64,000 nt of DNA from Acanthosepion esculentum (lineage: Eukaryota; Mollusca; Cephalopoda; Sepiida; Sepiidae), in assembly GCA_964036315.1 (NCBI GenBank), contig OZ038517.1, forward strand, positions 56,563,156-56,627,155. The letters run 5' to 3'. The translations under genes were made by a program, and so were the position numbers. Shown here in pieces: positions 1 to 10,940 of this stretch (position 1 is the first letter of the stretch; each line of letters opens with the position of its first letter). The notes under the pieces are model-generated. The model searched no databases, was not told the origin of the DNA, and saw only the letters and a list, made by a program, of their open reading frames with translations.

Positions 1-900
1 TAAGAAACGTTTTGTTGCGCATTTCTTTTAATAACTTCCTCATGACGAGTGAAAATAACGCATAAGCTTTTTTCTTTGTAATTTGACAGCAAAGAAAAAA
101 AAAGTAAAATGATAAATTTGAAAGAATATGAAGGTCGCATAAACGAGAAAAGAGAATTAGTAATTTTAAAAAAGTAATAAAATAAAAACGTCCGTAATGC
201 TGACTAGAAGCGCTATAAAGACGCCGTGTCAAGCAACACGCCTATCTATGAAATCAATGACAGTCATAGCATTAAACGTAATAACGACAATAACAACGAA
301 AACAATGGCGACATAAAATGCCAATGACAGCCTCCAACTCATGCACGCCTCGTAATGAATCGGTGAAAGTCGTTATAATTCGGTATAATTGCCTCTTCGG
401 TCCAGAATAATAAGTTCGCACCAGTTCCGTTTATGTGTGGGATGTGAACGTCAACTGACAGTTATGACCGTATAGTCTTTCTTTCACTGGCGCTGTGCAT
501 ACGAGCTGTCTCTTTTCGGCCGATCGATAAACTGGATGAGAAAAATAATAAGAACAGATACACAAAAATAATAATAAATATGTGACTATTTCACTGAGTT
601 CAGAATAATAATAAGACGTTTTTATTCGCTTGCTGGTTTTTAATTACTAATGTAGTAGTGAGATTCTTACATTTTTACTTTACTCTCTCGTTTCATTCAC
701 CTCTGTTTTTAATGTCAGCTTTTTTATGGATGATATTTTTTTTGTGAATTTTGAACTTTATTTTATTGATTTCTTTCTTGTATGTTTTTATGTTCACCTT
801 AAATGATCGTCGCATTACTTCCTACTTGTCTCGCCATCAGATTTCTACCTCTGTCTTTTCTTTTCTCTCTCTCTCTCTTCTTTTCTTTATATCAATAAAT
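1..900. other. AT-rich DNA without recognisable gene
   Basis: Nothing here resembles a known domain or repeat found elsewhere in the window. Short open frames are AT/CT-rich and lack codon structure. The sequence drifts into pyrimidine-rich DNA after about position 750. Confidence 0.6.
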
Positions 901-902
901 AC

Positions 903-905
<3 letters not shown>

Positions 906-945
<40 letters not shown>
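906..945. repeat. (TA)n microsatellite
   Basis: About 19 uninterrupted TA dinucleotides lie inside CT-rich sequence. No palindrome or ribozyme motif adjoins this tract, unlike the TA tracts near 30.1 and 41.2 kb. Confidence 0.95.
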
Positions 946-946
<1 letters not shown>

Positions 947-1401
947 TTTTCCTTCTCTCTCTCCTGTTTTAAATATCTCTCTCTTGTTTTCCATATATAT
1001 CTCTTATTGTTTTCAGTGTCTCTTTCTCTCTCTCTCTTGTTTTCCATATTACTCTCTCTCTCTCTTGTCTTTCATATCTCTCTCGCTCTTGTTTTCCTTC
1101 TCTCCTTTTCGACGCTTTTTGTTCGTTTGAATTCCTTGTTGCATCTTTTTTGGTAAGTACAGTACGGTACATTAGGGTATAGAACCAAAATGCTGAATGT
1201 AAGGACAATATGGAAAACTTGTTGCAATTCTTTTGACTCAATTTATTATTTCTCTAAATAATTTCATTTCATTTGCATTCTTTCTTACTTTCTTTCATTT
1301 TTTCTTTACTGAAATATTCGTTACAATTTAACCACAATCTCTTTTTAAAAATTCTCATTTTTCCTTATCTATTTCTATCATCACTCTCTACTTCTGCTCT
1401 C

Positions 1402-1449
<48 letters not shown>

Positions 1450-1600
1450 TGCTTCCTTTTATCCACTCTCTCGATTTTCACTCCCTTTCGTTTGTCACTT
1501 TCGTCTTTTTCCTCTCCTTCTCTATTGTCCATTATTCTTTTTCCTTCCCTTTTCTCGCTTCCTCTCTCCTTTTTCTTTCATCTCACTCCCTGCTGTTTGC
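946..1600. repeat. CT-rich low-complexity tract with (CT)n at 1403-1444
   Basis: The plus strand is almost pure pyrimidine over long runs, with a 42-bp uninterrupted (CT)n at 1403-1444 and several shorter CT runs at 1020-1090. Open frames on both strands are products of the biased composition (Leu/Ser on one strand, Arg/Glu on the other) and are not called as genes. Confidence 0.85.
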
Positions 1601-1803
1601 TTTGCATAAATTCTTCTGCTTGTCTATTTATACTGAAGTGGAGGAAATGCCTGCCTAGAAAATCAGCTTTCAAAATTCTAATATTTTACGTGGTCTCCAA
1701 CACCAACGACTTGTATTGTGTGAAATACATAACAACTTCAACCTCACACTAGACAAACTTTCTGTCTCTCTGAAATCATTTTACCATTTTTTTGTCATTG
1801 CAT

Positions 1804-1868
1804 GTAAATGAGGTACTGTCATAACAGCAGTACGCCACGGCGAATGCCAGTCAAGCTAACATCTGTTG
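1804..1868 (+). repeat. 5' terminal repeat remnant of the Gypsy element
   Basis: This stretch matches 10802-10867 at roughly five positions in six by eye, starting at GTAAATGAG and running to CATCTG. The second copy lies just after the Gypsy pol remnant, so the pair behaves like decayed long terminal repeats about 9 kb apart. The homology stops here because a Tx1-like LINE interrupts it; it resumes at 7111. True LTR ends cannot be fixed. Confidence 0.6.
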
Positions 1869-2289
1869 ACCTGGCAGAACAATCCAGTCTGTACATGACT
1901 CTAGGACGACTCAGTCTGGACATGGTTGAATTTGGCTCGGACGGGCGTGGCTTGTTGTGATGAAAGTGTATGTGCACTTGTACTGTAGGTGTTTCATATT
2001 CTTGCTTTTTTTACGTTAACTTTGCTAAATTCTTTAATTTTCTTTTTCTTCATTTTTCTTTTCTGTAAACTTAGTCTTTAGTTTAATTCTTCTTTTGTAT
2101 TTGTTTTTTTTATTTGTATTTTATTTTGGTGTTATTTTGTTTGCCTTTCTTCCTGACGAAAAACTTTATTTGAAAGTTTTATTTGTACGTTTTAATTTCA
2201 TGTTATTTTGCCTAATTTTTGTATCGTCTAGTTTCTTTAGCACATGTGATTGTCTTGCGAGTTATTTGATTTTGGTTGTGGCCCCGGTC

Positions 2290-2720
2290 AAACTGGCTGA
2301 GTTGTCTCAGCATGTGCGGCAGGCAGGCCCCCAAAAAGAAGCCTGAATATTACACGGGAAGCACCCTCACCATCAAGTCAGTGAGGACGCAAACTGAGTA
2401 TATGGGCACCTGAGGGACCAAGATCACTTTACATGGGGTGCTCATGGATGTAGAGGAGGACCATGTGCGAGCCTTCTTCACGGAATATGGGAAGGCGGAG
2501 GAGGTTGCGTCAGTAAAGAGTAAAACGGGCATTGCCACCGGGGATATAATCCTGCAGGTGACAATGTCCCGTAAGTGTTTTTAGAGGTACCCGACACTGT
2601 GACGTGTCGAGGGCGGACGATCCTCATCATTATGGAGAGTCGTCGACCCCACTTCTGGTAAGGATAGAAGCCTCCCTTATTCTCCAGATAGGGCTCTAAT
2701 AATCCCTCGCCTTCCTCATT
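2290..2720 (+). pseudogene. Tx1-like LINE ORF1 remnant
   Basis: Broken reading frames give motifs such as LHGVLMDVEEDHVRAFF, EVASVKSKTGIATGDIIL and CRGRTILIIM, typical of the RNA-binding ORF1 protein of Tx1-type LINEs. In live copies that protein packages the element RNA. The frame is interrupted by stops and a shift after about 2540, and the usual zinc-knuckle region cannot be read with confidence. Confidence 0.6.
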
Positions 2721-3340
2721 CAATCCCAAAAGAAAAAGAATCCTTTCCCCAAGGAAGAGGGCATCTGTCTGTTTGATAAAAAGGTACTTGAGAGGAACCT
2801 CTCCTCCTAGAGAAAGGCCTTCTTGAGACCCCTGTTTAATTTAACATCTGTAGATGGCAAATCGAATGGCGATCCTAGCAACTTTATTAATACGCCTGGG
2901 GTCATAATCGTAGTAAGAATTGCAGGCACAAAAGCCTGGGACTTCATTGCAACAGTCAAGGACTCATTCCCAAAGTTCCGGATGGCCCAGGTGGAGTTTC
3001 CGGAGCTTGAAAATTAGCTAAAACTTGTTCAGGAAGGGACCCAGTTTTGATTTACTCCTCGTTATACAGTGCTCTGAAATTAACCTTTCCTACGGACGTC
3101 GGTGGTACTGTCACCGTCTGCGTTTAAAGGAACACAGAATTTTTTTATCAAGCTAACCAGCTTGAATGAGAGGAACTTGAGAGATCGAAGTAAGGTCGCC
3201 TGTCCGATTCGTAACTTCCTTCCCTTTAGTGTAAATGTGGCCGGGATCCAGAAGACGCATTTTTTTGTGTTTCCTTGCTTGTTAAACGTACCCTTGGTGT
3301 GAAGGTGGACCTTGTCCATGTCGATGCAGGTGGGAGGGGG
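2721..3340 (+). other. LINE interior, ORF1/ORF2 junction, unreadable
   Basis: This part of the Tx1-like LINE contains only short open frames. A glutamate- and proline-containing piece at 2823-3017 may belong to the endonuclease N-terminus, but no catalytic motif can be read. Confidence 0.35.
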
Positions 3341-3349
3341 CTGTTTTTC

Positions 3350-3850
3350 CGTTGACCGTGACCCATATTGTCGTGAGCAGTTGTTTGTTTCGGATCGTTG
3401 CGTTTTATATGTGTCTCCTTTTCTCGTCGATTGGGACCGTTCCTGGTGAATTCGTCACGCTTAGTTTAAATGGGGGACCGGAATGCCGTTCTGGGCCGCT
3501 TATTAGACCGGGGGTGTGGGGACAGCGGAAGGTCGGGCGATCATAACTTGGTTAATATGATCGGCTAATTTGGTCTCATTGACAGATACCAGGTCGATCA
3601 TCAAGAGGTGGGGATATGGTCGTGGGCTAATTACTGGCCGTCTACCCGAGTAGTCAGCTACCTGGATAGAATGTTAGTGAGAAGGGTCGATCTAGATTTG
3701 CTAGATTGTCCCACTTTCCACTGGTTAGGCTATTCGGACCACAGACTTGTCTGGGCCCGGATGGCATTAGTTGCAAGGTCTAGAATGGCTGGACACTGGA
3801 AGCTCAATCTGTCTTTACTGGACAGACGGAACTTCCGGTAACAACTGACT
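3350..3850 (+). pseudogene. Tx1-like LINE endonuclease domain remnant
   Basis: The plus-strand translation contains IDRYQVDHQEVGIWSWA around 3580-3625 and YSDHRLVWARM around 3730-3765. The second matches the SDH motif near the C-terminus of APE-type LINE endonucleases, which nick target DNA to prime reverse transcription. A stop at about 3545 and a shift before 3600 break the frame. Confidence 0.65.
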
Positions 3851-3989
3851 AGATTAGTGCAACGGGAATTAGTAGGGGCGGTTATTGGGATTAAGGGATG
3901 GGAGAGCCATAAGGATAACATTAGGTCTCCTAGAGATAGGTTTAGCTAGACAGGTTCTGGAGCATAAAGTATAGGTTAAACAAGGTTTA

Positions 3990-4260
3990 ACGAAGCTGTG
4001 AATATGGGTGCAGAACTGCGCAAGAAAGAGATCCGTCGATAAATTTGGGAGCTCAATAACACCTAAGGGGCAAACTCTGAGGTCGACCAACGACATATGC
4101 GAGGTGTTACGGCGGCATTTCGAGAACCCGTCTACCAAAGAGCCATGTCTATGTAGCGAAGAGTTTCCCAGCTATTTGGCTGACTTTCCTTTGGCATTGA
4201 AGAGGGTCGGCAGCGGCAAATCTCCGGCACTTGATGGTTAGCCCTACGCATTGTACTGTA
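3990..4260 (+). pseudogene. Tx1-like LINE reverse transcriptase, N-terminal fragment
   Basis: The frame at 4008-4241 ends in ALKRVGSGKSPALDG, the conserved 'GKSPGLDG' entry to LINE reverse transcriptase, preceded by the usual linker wording (LRRHFENPS). The palm with its FADD-type motif is absent: downstream sequence jumps to unrelated or C-terminal LINE DNA, so an internal deletion removed most of the enzyme. Confidence 0.65.
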
Positions 4261-5045
4261 TCGCTCCCCAGTGCAGTGGTACATGTGAATGGAAAGCGGT
4301 TGCATTCTTGGAGTGTGATTTTGGATCCAACTGAAGAAGAGTTGGTCGAAAGTACAGGCAAAGGTCAGAGCAGTGGTACGGACTTGGTTCCGATGGCGGT
4401 TGTCCGTGAAGGGTAAGGCTGAGACGTGTGCTACTTACGTCTTTCCTCTAATCCTTTCCCGGTTGACTGTACTCCCTCTCTGCAAGGACCGTTCGAGGGC
4501 TTGCTTTCCTCCCTCTTGGGGGTGGTCGCAAGCCTCATGTCTGCAGAGAGGTCATTGCCCAACGTCCGTGTCATTGGGGGGGGGGCTGGGAATGCCGCAC
4601 CAAGGTTGACTTTCCTATGCCGCATCAAGGTTGACTTTCCTATGCAGTGTCAGGCGGCCTTAAGGGTCATTCCTTGGTTCAGTGACCTTTCACGGACTCA
4701 GAGACTATAGTATCGTGAATTGGTGGAGAGGGTCGCGAAGGATCCTCTCTTTGGGCGACTCATTTTGTCGGTGGCAGAGTTGCGCTCTTTCTTGTCTCGG
4801 GCGCCATCTGCGGATTACCTCAGCAACCCTGAGTTTTCGATTACCTGGCGATTGATTCGGAACGTGCTATCTCTCACTGATGTAGTCTTCAGAGGGGGCT
4901 GCGCGGATTTTGTATGACCTTGGTTTAGGGAAAACTGTTTCTCACGCCTTTTACCATTGTACTCTGGAACTATGTTGGCGAGCTGACGGCTCGTATCGAT
5001 CCAGAACATCTGGGGTCCATCAATCGCGATTATGGGTGCGATAAC
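4261..5045 (+). pseudogene. Tx1-like LINE ORF2 C-terminal part, first piece
   Basis: Shifted frames contain SHAFYHCTL (about 4935-4965), the Cys/His motif near the C-terminus of Tx1-type ORF2, followed by a GELTARIDPEHLG-like segment up to about 5045. A 20-bp stretch repeats in tandem near 4600-4640 (AAGGTTGACTTTCCTATGC). The coding sequence then stops abruptly at the left end of a nested inverted-repeat element. Confidence 0.6.
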
Positions 5046-6261
5046 ACCGGTCGACATTTTTTCGACCCAAATATTATTTTTTAACACTGAATCTGTAAAG
5101 CAAGTTCATTTTTTCCATCACATCAAGTTATTCTCAGTACAGATAATTTCTATTTTTCTTAAAATTTACCAAAATACCCATTTAACAGTGATATGACAGG
5201 GCCAAGTGGAACCAACCTTAAATATTTTCAGGTTAGAATACCTGAAAACGTTTAAGATTGTTTCCACTTGGCCCTGTCATGTCACTGTTAAATGGGTATT
5301 TTGGCCAATTTATCATAAAAGAAAAACTATCTCAATAACTTAAAGAATGCATTTTCAGCAATTCTGTTTAAAAAAAGTTTTCATAAAAATCTGACACAAA
5401 ATTGAATTAAGGCAAACATGTGTCATCAATCTTTTGAATCAAAACAGGCAAAGAATATAGAAAGGAATTAAAAATTACATTCATTTTTGTCCATCAAAAG
5501 TTATAAATCTTCTCTTCTTGGAAACTCTACGATGTTTTTGAAAATGTTGATCTCTTTTGATTCTCCAGCAGAAATCAGCCATCATGTTAACATCCCATCT
5601 GCAAAGTGTTTATCTGGTGTTTGGCGCTGACAAAGAAAATTCTAATCTTGCTAGTCTCAAGTACACTCGCTTAACACCCTAACAACCCTCATATATCGAT
5701 GTCCCCATGCACGTTATACAGAGATTGCATGACAATATAAGACCCCTGTAAATTCAAGTGATATGATAAAATCTTTCAAAGTGAAAACTACTAATAAAAA
5801 CTAAAATCAATGTTCTTGAATGACTTCTAAAAAGCTTCTTCTCTAAAAAGTAGAGAAGAAACACAAATCACAAAGTTTTAACAAGCTAAGAACATTGAGG
5901 GCACAAGGACATTTTCCAGTGAGTTCTATCATAAAATCAAGCATTTTCAGGTCAACTTATCTGAACTGAAATAGCTTAGAATTAATTTTGAAAGTTATTT
6001 GGATACTTTTTCTTGAATGAGAAATCATTTTAACATGAAGCGAAATGTTTCAACTATGACACTCATATATTTAATCCGTGGCATATCCCTGTGAATAAGG
6101 CGTTTCGGCCTATTTTAAGCAAAATAGAAATTATCTGTCCTGAGAAAATGTGATGTGATGGGAAAAATGGACTTGATTTTCAGATTCAGCGCAAAACAAA
6201 TAGTCCAGAAATATGTTCCCATTGCCAAACAACATTTGAGTCGAAACAAATGCCAACCGGT
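5046..6261. mobile_element. 1.2 kb DNA transposon/MITE with about 100-bp inverted termini
   Basis: The left end (ACCGGTCGACATTTTTTCG at 5046) matches the inverted right end (ACCGGTTGGCATTTGTTTCG, read backwards from 6261), continuing to CAAAT(A/G)TT(A/G)TTT. After a 26-bp gap in one end the match resumes as (A/G)C(A/G)CTGAATCTG and runs about 70 bp further, through TTCCATCACATCA and ACAGATAATTTCTATTTT. No transposase frame is present, so it is non-autonomous. It splits the C-terminal coding region of the Tx1-like LINE, whose wording resumes right after 6261. No clear target duplication is seen, so the superfamily is unassigned. Confidence 0.7.
5169..5304. repeat. 136-bp near-perfect palindrome
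   Basis: Two arms of about 64-65 bp face each other around a short loop (TAGAATA near 5235). They differ at only about five positions by eye; both contain CCATTTAACAGTGA and CAGGGCCAAGTGGAA. It lies inside the left half of the inverted-repeat element. It could be an internal foldback, a second small MITE, or a long hairpin if transcribed. Confidence 0.85.
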
Positions 6262-6500
6262 TCTCTGGGATGAAACAAATGGCGTTTCTCACGTTGCTAG
6301 CCGTGGCAAGAATAGTGGTATGGACGTTGCGGATGGAGGGGAATCTTGCGATACGAACGTTATTCTCATGAGGGTCTGGTCGGATTCTTTGGGTATCAGC
6401 TCAAGATGAAGATCAGAACTAATAGAAAGCGTTTGTTATGGACAGATTTCAGCAAAGGTGGGTAAATGTGGCGAACTTAGTCCGTGTGAACGGGGCCAGT
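6262..6500 (+). pseudogene. Tx1-like LINE ORF2 C-terminal part, second piece
   Basis: Directly after the nested element a frame reads GMKQMAFLTLLAVARIVVW, then after frameshifts LKMKIRTNRKRL and RWVNVANLVRVNG. These are the characteristic C-terminal segments of Tx1-type ORF2 and continue the piece ending at about 5045. An open frame at 6155-6409 runs across the boundary and is an artefact. Confidence 0.6.
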
Positions 6501-7110
6501 CTTGATTTTCATTTTGAAGTCTCCTTTGACATAACTGAACCCTCCCTTGGTTAAGATAGACTTTATTATCCATGACGACATTCCCAACCTCCCCAGTTTG
6601 TTTTTGTCCCTAACGTTTTTCATCTCGACTTGGTCAGTCTGATTTTACCACTTCTTCATTTAATGTCTTGTCCTTCCATCCCCGTTAGCGAGTGAGCTAC
6701 TTGATTAAAGGAGGAATAGACCGGACGCTCTCATTTTTATGGGGTGTATAGGTCCTACTAGCATCAGTTATTTTTAGTTTGAATGTTTTGTTATTTTTTA
6801 GTTTTGCTTTGGGGTTCATCCCACCCACCCCATTCATTTCATGGTCATTTTATTTTTATCAGAAAAAAAGGAGAATGTTTTAAACTGCTGAAATTTTTAT
6901 GTCAGGGGTTTTTTGTATGTTCCCTGTGAATATGAGTATTGTGGTATATGTAGGATTGGGTAGCGATGGATGAGTTCTTGTGGTGAATGAGTAAATTGTA
7001 ATTGATGAATGCGTCGTGAATTAGATTAGCTAGGTCTAGGATAGTTAATGCTGAGCAGCTTTACCCCACTTCCCCTTCGGCCTTGTACACAACGAAACAA
7101 TAAAATCTTC
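6501..7110 (+). other. Tx1-like LINE 3' untranslated region
   Basis: Non-coding sequence follows the ORF2 end, with T-rich runs around 6770-6900 and AATAAA at 7099-7104, six bases before the inferred 3' junction. Its assignment rests on position between the ORF2 end and the target duplication. Confidence 0.5.
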
Positions 7111-7164
7111 CATCTGTTGCCCTGATATCGTCTATTCCAGGGATTACTCTACTTCATAAACAAT

Positions 7165-7968
7165 ATGGCGTCGCCGATAGGATTCCTAACTACGCTGAAT
7201 GAACCGGAGCACGTGGAAACGTGGATGAGATGTTTAGCAGCGTTGGCTAGGGAAAAGAAACTGAAAAACAAGAAAGCCCCCGAAGAAGAGAATGAAATTA
7301 CTGACTTATTTTTAGCTTCGGCAGAATGTGAAGCAATAAAGAAAATATACATTATAGTATACCCCCAAATAATGAAAGACTTAATATATGAGGGAATTTC
7401 AACCATTATAAAAAGAAAAATGCGACCAAAAAATAAAAGCAGGTTATTGCAGAAAGAACAAAATTTCTAGAAAATAGAACCCAAATGAAACCGTAATGCA
7501 ATATTTTCACAGATTAAAAGAAGCATCAAGATACTGCGAATTTGAAAAAACTGGGTTCGCGAGAAATGTCTATAAAAAACTAATTGATCCTTCTTAAGAC
7601 TAGTTGAAGGTATGTATGATGTTACATACAAACATGAGATCCTAGAACGGCTACAAAGAAATGATATGAATTTAGAAGAAAGTGTAGAATTTTTGTAGCA
7701 ATTAGAATTAATTAATGAATTTAATAATGCTAAGATGGAAGCAGACAACAAAACCAAAATCCTAATTAAATGCAAATGTTGCAACAAAAAACACAAAAGA
7801 AACAAAAACAAATGTCCAGCCCTGGGAAAATTATGCTTAAACTGTAAAAGAAAAGACTATTTCCAATCTGTGTGCAGATACAAAAAGAGAATAAAAAGGG
7901 TAGAAAATATAAACTCTCATACTGAAAATACAGAAGTAGATTCGACAAGAAATACAGAGATACTGTAG
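7165..7968 (+). pseudogene. Gypsy gag remnant with zinc knuckle
   Basis: The frame opens at 7165 with MASPIGFLTTLNEPEH and stays open for about 100 residues, then breaks by stops and shifts. A second open piece at 7735-7968 carries CKCCNKKHKRNKNKCP followed by CLNCKRKDYF, a modified Cys/His nucleocapsid knuckle that would bind element RNA. The start is supported by being the first Met after the inferred 5' repeat. Lys- and Glu-rich, cytoplasmic capsid precursor in live relatives. Confidence 0.7.
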
Positions 7969-7979
7969 AGATACAGTAA

Positions 7980-8330
7980 AATTCGATGATATAAGTTTTC
8001 CTATGCAAGTTGACACGCGAAGCGATGTTACCCCAAGGAATTTCTGGAAAAAATGGGTAAACCCAAATTAAGAAACAGTAATCTTAATTTAAAACAATTT
8101 GATGGATCTGTTATAAAAACTCTAGGCTCCTGGGAAATAACTTTTGACACAAAAAACCGTTTTGAGTTTATTCCCATCACTATTGTAGAATGAACAAAAA
8201 TCATGAACTCCTGGGAATAGACATTTTAAAAGTGAATACAGCGAAATTAATAAACTGTATAAAGTCAGAAGAACTTGACATAAGACTATTGAAAGGATAT
8301 AAAGCGAGTATTAATCTAAAAGTCCCCTGA
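7980..8330 (+). pseudogene. Gypsy aspartic protease remnant
   Basis: VDTRSDVTPRNF near 8006-8045 corresponds to the (V/L)DTGS-type active-site loop of retroelement proteases. The Gly of DTGS is replaced by Arg, which would abolish activity. Stops surround it. Confidence 0.6.
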
Positions 8331-8980
8331 TCTATTTTGAATGTCGGAAAATTCCTATTCACATTCTACCCATAGTAGTTGCAAAACTAAAGAAAATGGT
8401 AGAACAAGCCATTTTGGAGAAAGTTACCCAAGGTGGTAGCAGTTGGGCTTCACTAATTGTTGCGATACGAAAGCCCAATGGCGATTTAAGGATATGCGGG
8501 GATTACAAAGTAGGTATGAGTCATCAGAGATGCTCTGATTCATTCCCCTTACCTAACGGCATGAATTAGCACGAATTAAATACTTTGCCAAGACCATCCT
8601 GAAAGCGGCATGTAACCAAATAGAAATTGACAAAAATTTAAAGTCACTACAATTAATATTCCATTAAACTTGCTAAGATGTAGTTACGACTTCAAGCCAT
8701 ATTTTTCAAAAGGCAATTGAAAAAGTTCTATCGAAAGTGGTAAAAAATATAATCATATATCAAGACGATATAGGCATAAGTACTCACAGTAAAGAGGAAT
8801 TAAAAAACTGAACAAGTTTTAAACATATTAAAAAATTCTGGTATGACAATAAATAGCTATAAATGTGAGGTAAATTGCGATAAAATATCGTATTTGGGAT
8901 ACCAAATATCTAAAGAAAGAATTTCATCAGACAAGAAACAGATAAATAAAATAATGGAAGTATCTACACCAAAAAATTAA
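8330..8980 (+). pseudogene. Gypsy reverse transcriptase remnant
   Basis: Shifted frames give LRICGDYK (about 8485-8510), SDSFPLPN, and the polymerase active site IIIYQDDIGIS at about 8748-8780. The YxDD aspartates are still readable. CDKISYLGYQISKE (about 8877-8920) is the usual segment after the palm. Multiple stops and at least three shifts make the copy inactive. Confidence 0.75.
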
Positions 8981-9089
8981 AAAAAGAATTAGAATCCATT
9001 TTGTGATTGACCAATTTTATAGCAAATATCTACCTAGATACAGCGACCGAATAGAACCATTTGCAGAATTACGGGAAAAGAATTCATAA

Positions 9090-9560
9090 TTCAAATGAAC
9101 TCAAAGGCAAAATATTTTGAAAGCTTAAAAAAGCACTAACAAGAAAACCGATTGCAAAAATCTTTGATCTAAAACAAGAATTGGCATTCTCTACAATGCA
9201 AGTGAACATGGTGTAACAGCAATTTTATCTCAAGGTCTTCCAATAATGTACCTGAAGCTAACTACTTAAATATTGAGAAAGAAGAGTTAGCAATAGTATG
9301 GAGCATAGAAAGAGCTCGAAATCTTTTGTTAGGATGAAAATTTTTGTTAAAGTCAGATTACAAATCTTTATAGTTTATATTTAACCCCAGAAAGCAATTA
9401 CCAAACGTCACATCATCTAGAATCTTAAGATGGGCTATAAAACTCATGGCCTTTGATTTCGACATTATATACGTATAGGGGAACACTATTCCACACGTGG
9501 ATGTGGTATCCAGACTAAATTTTGACAGTAAAAAATTAGAAACATCCGAAAATTCATAAA
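9090..9560 (+). pseudogene. Gypsy RNase H remnant
   Basis: The translation contains YLNIEKEELAIVWSIERAR (about 9260-9320) and LKSDYKSL, typical of the RNase H domain that removes the RNA strand from the cDNA hybrid. FIFNPRKQLPNVTSSRILRW and FDFDIIY follow in the standard order. Several stops interrupt the frame. Confidence 0.7.
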
Positions 9561-9578
9561 ATACTGCATAGAGCTGAA

Positions 9579-10400
9579 ATGGACGTGTTATGCCTAAATT
9601 GTCTCAGAATGGAAACCATACAAGATCCAGTGTTAAGTAGAATTTCAGGCAGAATAAAAAGAAACACGTGGAGCAATTGTTCAATGGCAGAAAAACCCTA
9701 CAAAGAATCAAGACATAAGTTAACTGTAGAGAAAGACATAATATGCAATGGAGATATTATAACATCCCAACAAAGTGTAAGAAAAGAGGTACTAAAGGGT
9801 GTACACAATGATGTACTTTGTGTTATAACAACATGTATGAGATTAAAATTACAAGTGTGGTGGCCAGGAAATTCTCGAGATGTAGAAGACTATGTAAAAA
9901 GATGCCCGAAATGTGTTGAAATAAAAATACTTTCGGCAAAATAAAATTCACTCGTGGCCTAAGAAAAAAAGAACCATGGGCTCGGGTACACATGGATAAT
10001 GCCCAAATTAATAGAATGAGGCTATTTTTAATTTTAGTGAACTCATTTTCAGGATGGCTCGAAGTATTTAAGGTTGTTGACAGAAAGCCATCACTATAAA
10101 ACAAATATTAAGAGCAATATTTTCAAGGAATGGGGTACCTAAAATTTTGTTCTCAGATAGCGCGCCAGAATTTTGCGAAGAAAGTTTGTGCTCTTGGTTA
10201 AAGCGTATTGGATGCGTCCCGTATAAAACACCACCCATATTTGAATGGAATCGCAGAAAGAATGGTGCAGGCTGTTAAAATGGGACTAAAAGCATTTCCT
10301 CATCTCATGATAATATACAGAGTTACTTACTAAGATTGCTGTTAAGCTATAGGACAATTCCACATGCCGAGAGACTACAAAGTCCCTCCGCATTAATGGG
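9579..10400 (+). pseudogene. Gypsy integrase remnant
   Basis: An open stretch at 9579-9944 contains the zinc-binding region of integrase: VHND, VWWPGNSRDVEDYV and RCPKC. The second His of the HHCC set is not visible. The core follows with RVHMDNAQ (about 9985), FSGWLEVF (about 10050), and after shifts SQIARQNF and LNGIAERMVQAVK (about 10235-10280). The Trp-rich C-terminal wording FVVQKGHNAEILRKMDKIYW appears near 10470-10530. Confidence 0.7.
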
Positions 10401-10801
10401 TCGACAGATCAAGTGAAAATGTCTGGTATTAAAAAAAAAGACAAAGAATCTAATCCAGAGAAGGCAAACATTTGTAGTACAGAAAGGACACAACGCAGAA
10501 ATACTAAGAAAAATGGACAAAATATACTGGCCCCTGCGGATCAATTCAGATGCAAAATGGAACCCGAGGGTATAGAAATGGACGAAGAATATGAAGGGGG
10601 TAGGGAACTAATGAACCCTGTAATGAAACTGAACAATTTATGGATGATAATCACCAGAAATCTGACGAGGAGTCTAAATAGAAAAATGAACTCAGACTTA
10701 TGTCTCCTATAAGAAGAAATCAAGATACACACCAAGAAAGACAGTTTAGATTCCCAAGAATAATTAGAAGTCAAAGAAAGGTTCAGTTCAGGGAAGTGTA
10801 C

Positions 10802-10940
10802 GTAAATGAGTAACTGCTATAAAAGCAATATGCCACAGCGAATACCAGTTAAGCTACCATCTGATGGACCTGACAACGTCAATTCCATACTCAACTTCAT
10901 TAGCATAACAGTTACCTTGTTATCAATTGCTCTTGAAAAG
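10802..10940 (+). repeat. 3' terminal repeat remnant of the Gypsy element
   Basis: Similar to 1804-1868 and then to 7111-7155, in that order, as expected if those two pieces were one sequence before the LINE inserted. The distal end of the repeat is not clear. Confidence 0.6.

Larger units (their letters stand above)
1869..7110 (+). mobile_element. Tx1-like LINE, decayed, carrying a nested DNA element
   Basis: Non-LTR retrotransposon remnant read in the plus direction. In order: a 5' region, an ORF1-like segment (about 2290-2720), an endonuclease C-terminus (about 3350-3850), a short piece of reverse transcriptase (about 3990-4260), and C-terminal Cys/His and helix motifs split by another insertion (4900-5045 and 6262-6500). 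AATAAA at 7099-7104 lies just before the 3' end. CATCTGTTG occurs at 1860-1868 and 7111-7119 and looks like the target duplication, extending to 14 bp with one mismatch. Most of the reverse transcriptase is missing and many stops are present, so the copy is dead. The family name rests on recognised motifs, not on a search. Confidence 0.7.
7111..10940 (+). mobile_element. Ty3/Gypsy LTR retrotransposon, decayed
   Basis: The order gag with zinc knuckle, protease, reverse transcriptase, RNase H, integrase identifies a Ty3/Gypsy-type element. Every domain has stops or frameshifts. Sequence just before gag (7111-7155) and after pol (10859-10905) is similar, both containing CATCTG, CCTGA, ATTCCA and ACTTCAT; together with 1804-1868 this suggests terminal repeats. 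A LINE insertion separates the two halves of the 5' copy. No primer-binding site could be identified. Confidence 0.8.

Noticed and set aside
6155..6409. 84-codon frame as an independent gene
   Set aside because: It crosses the boundary between the nested element and the LINE, so it is a composite.
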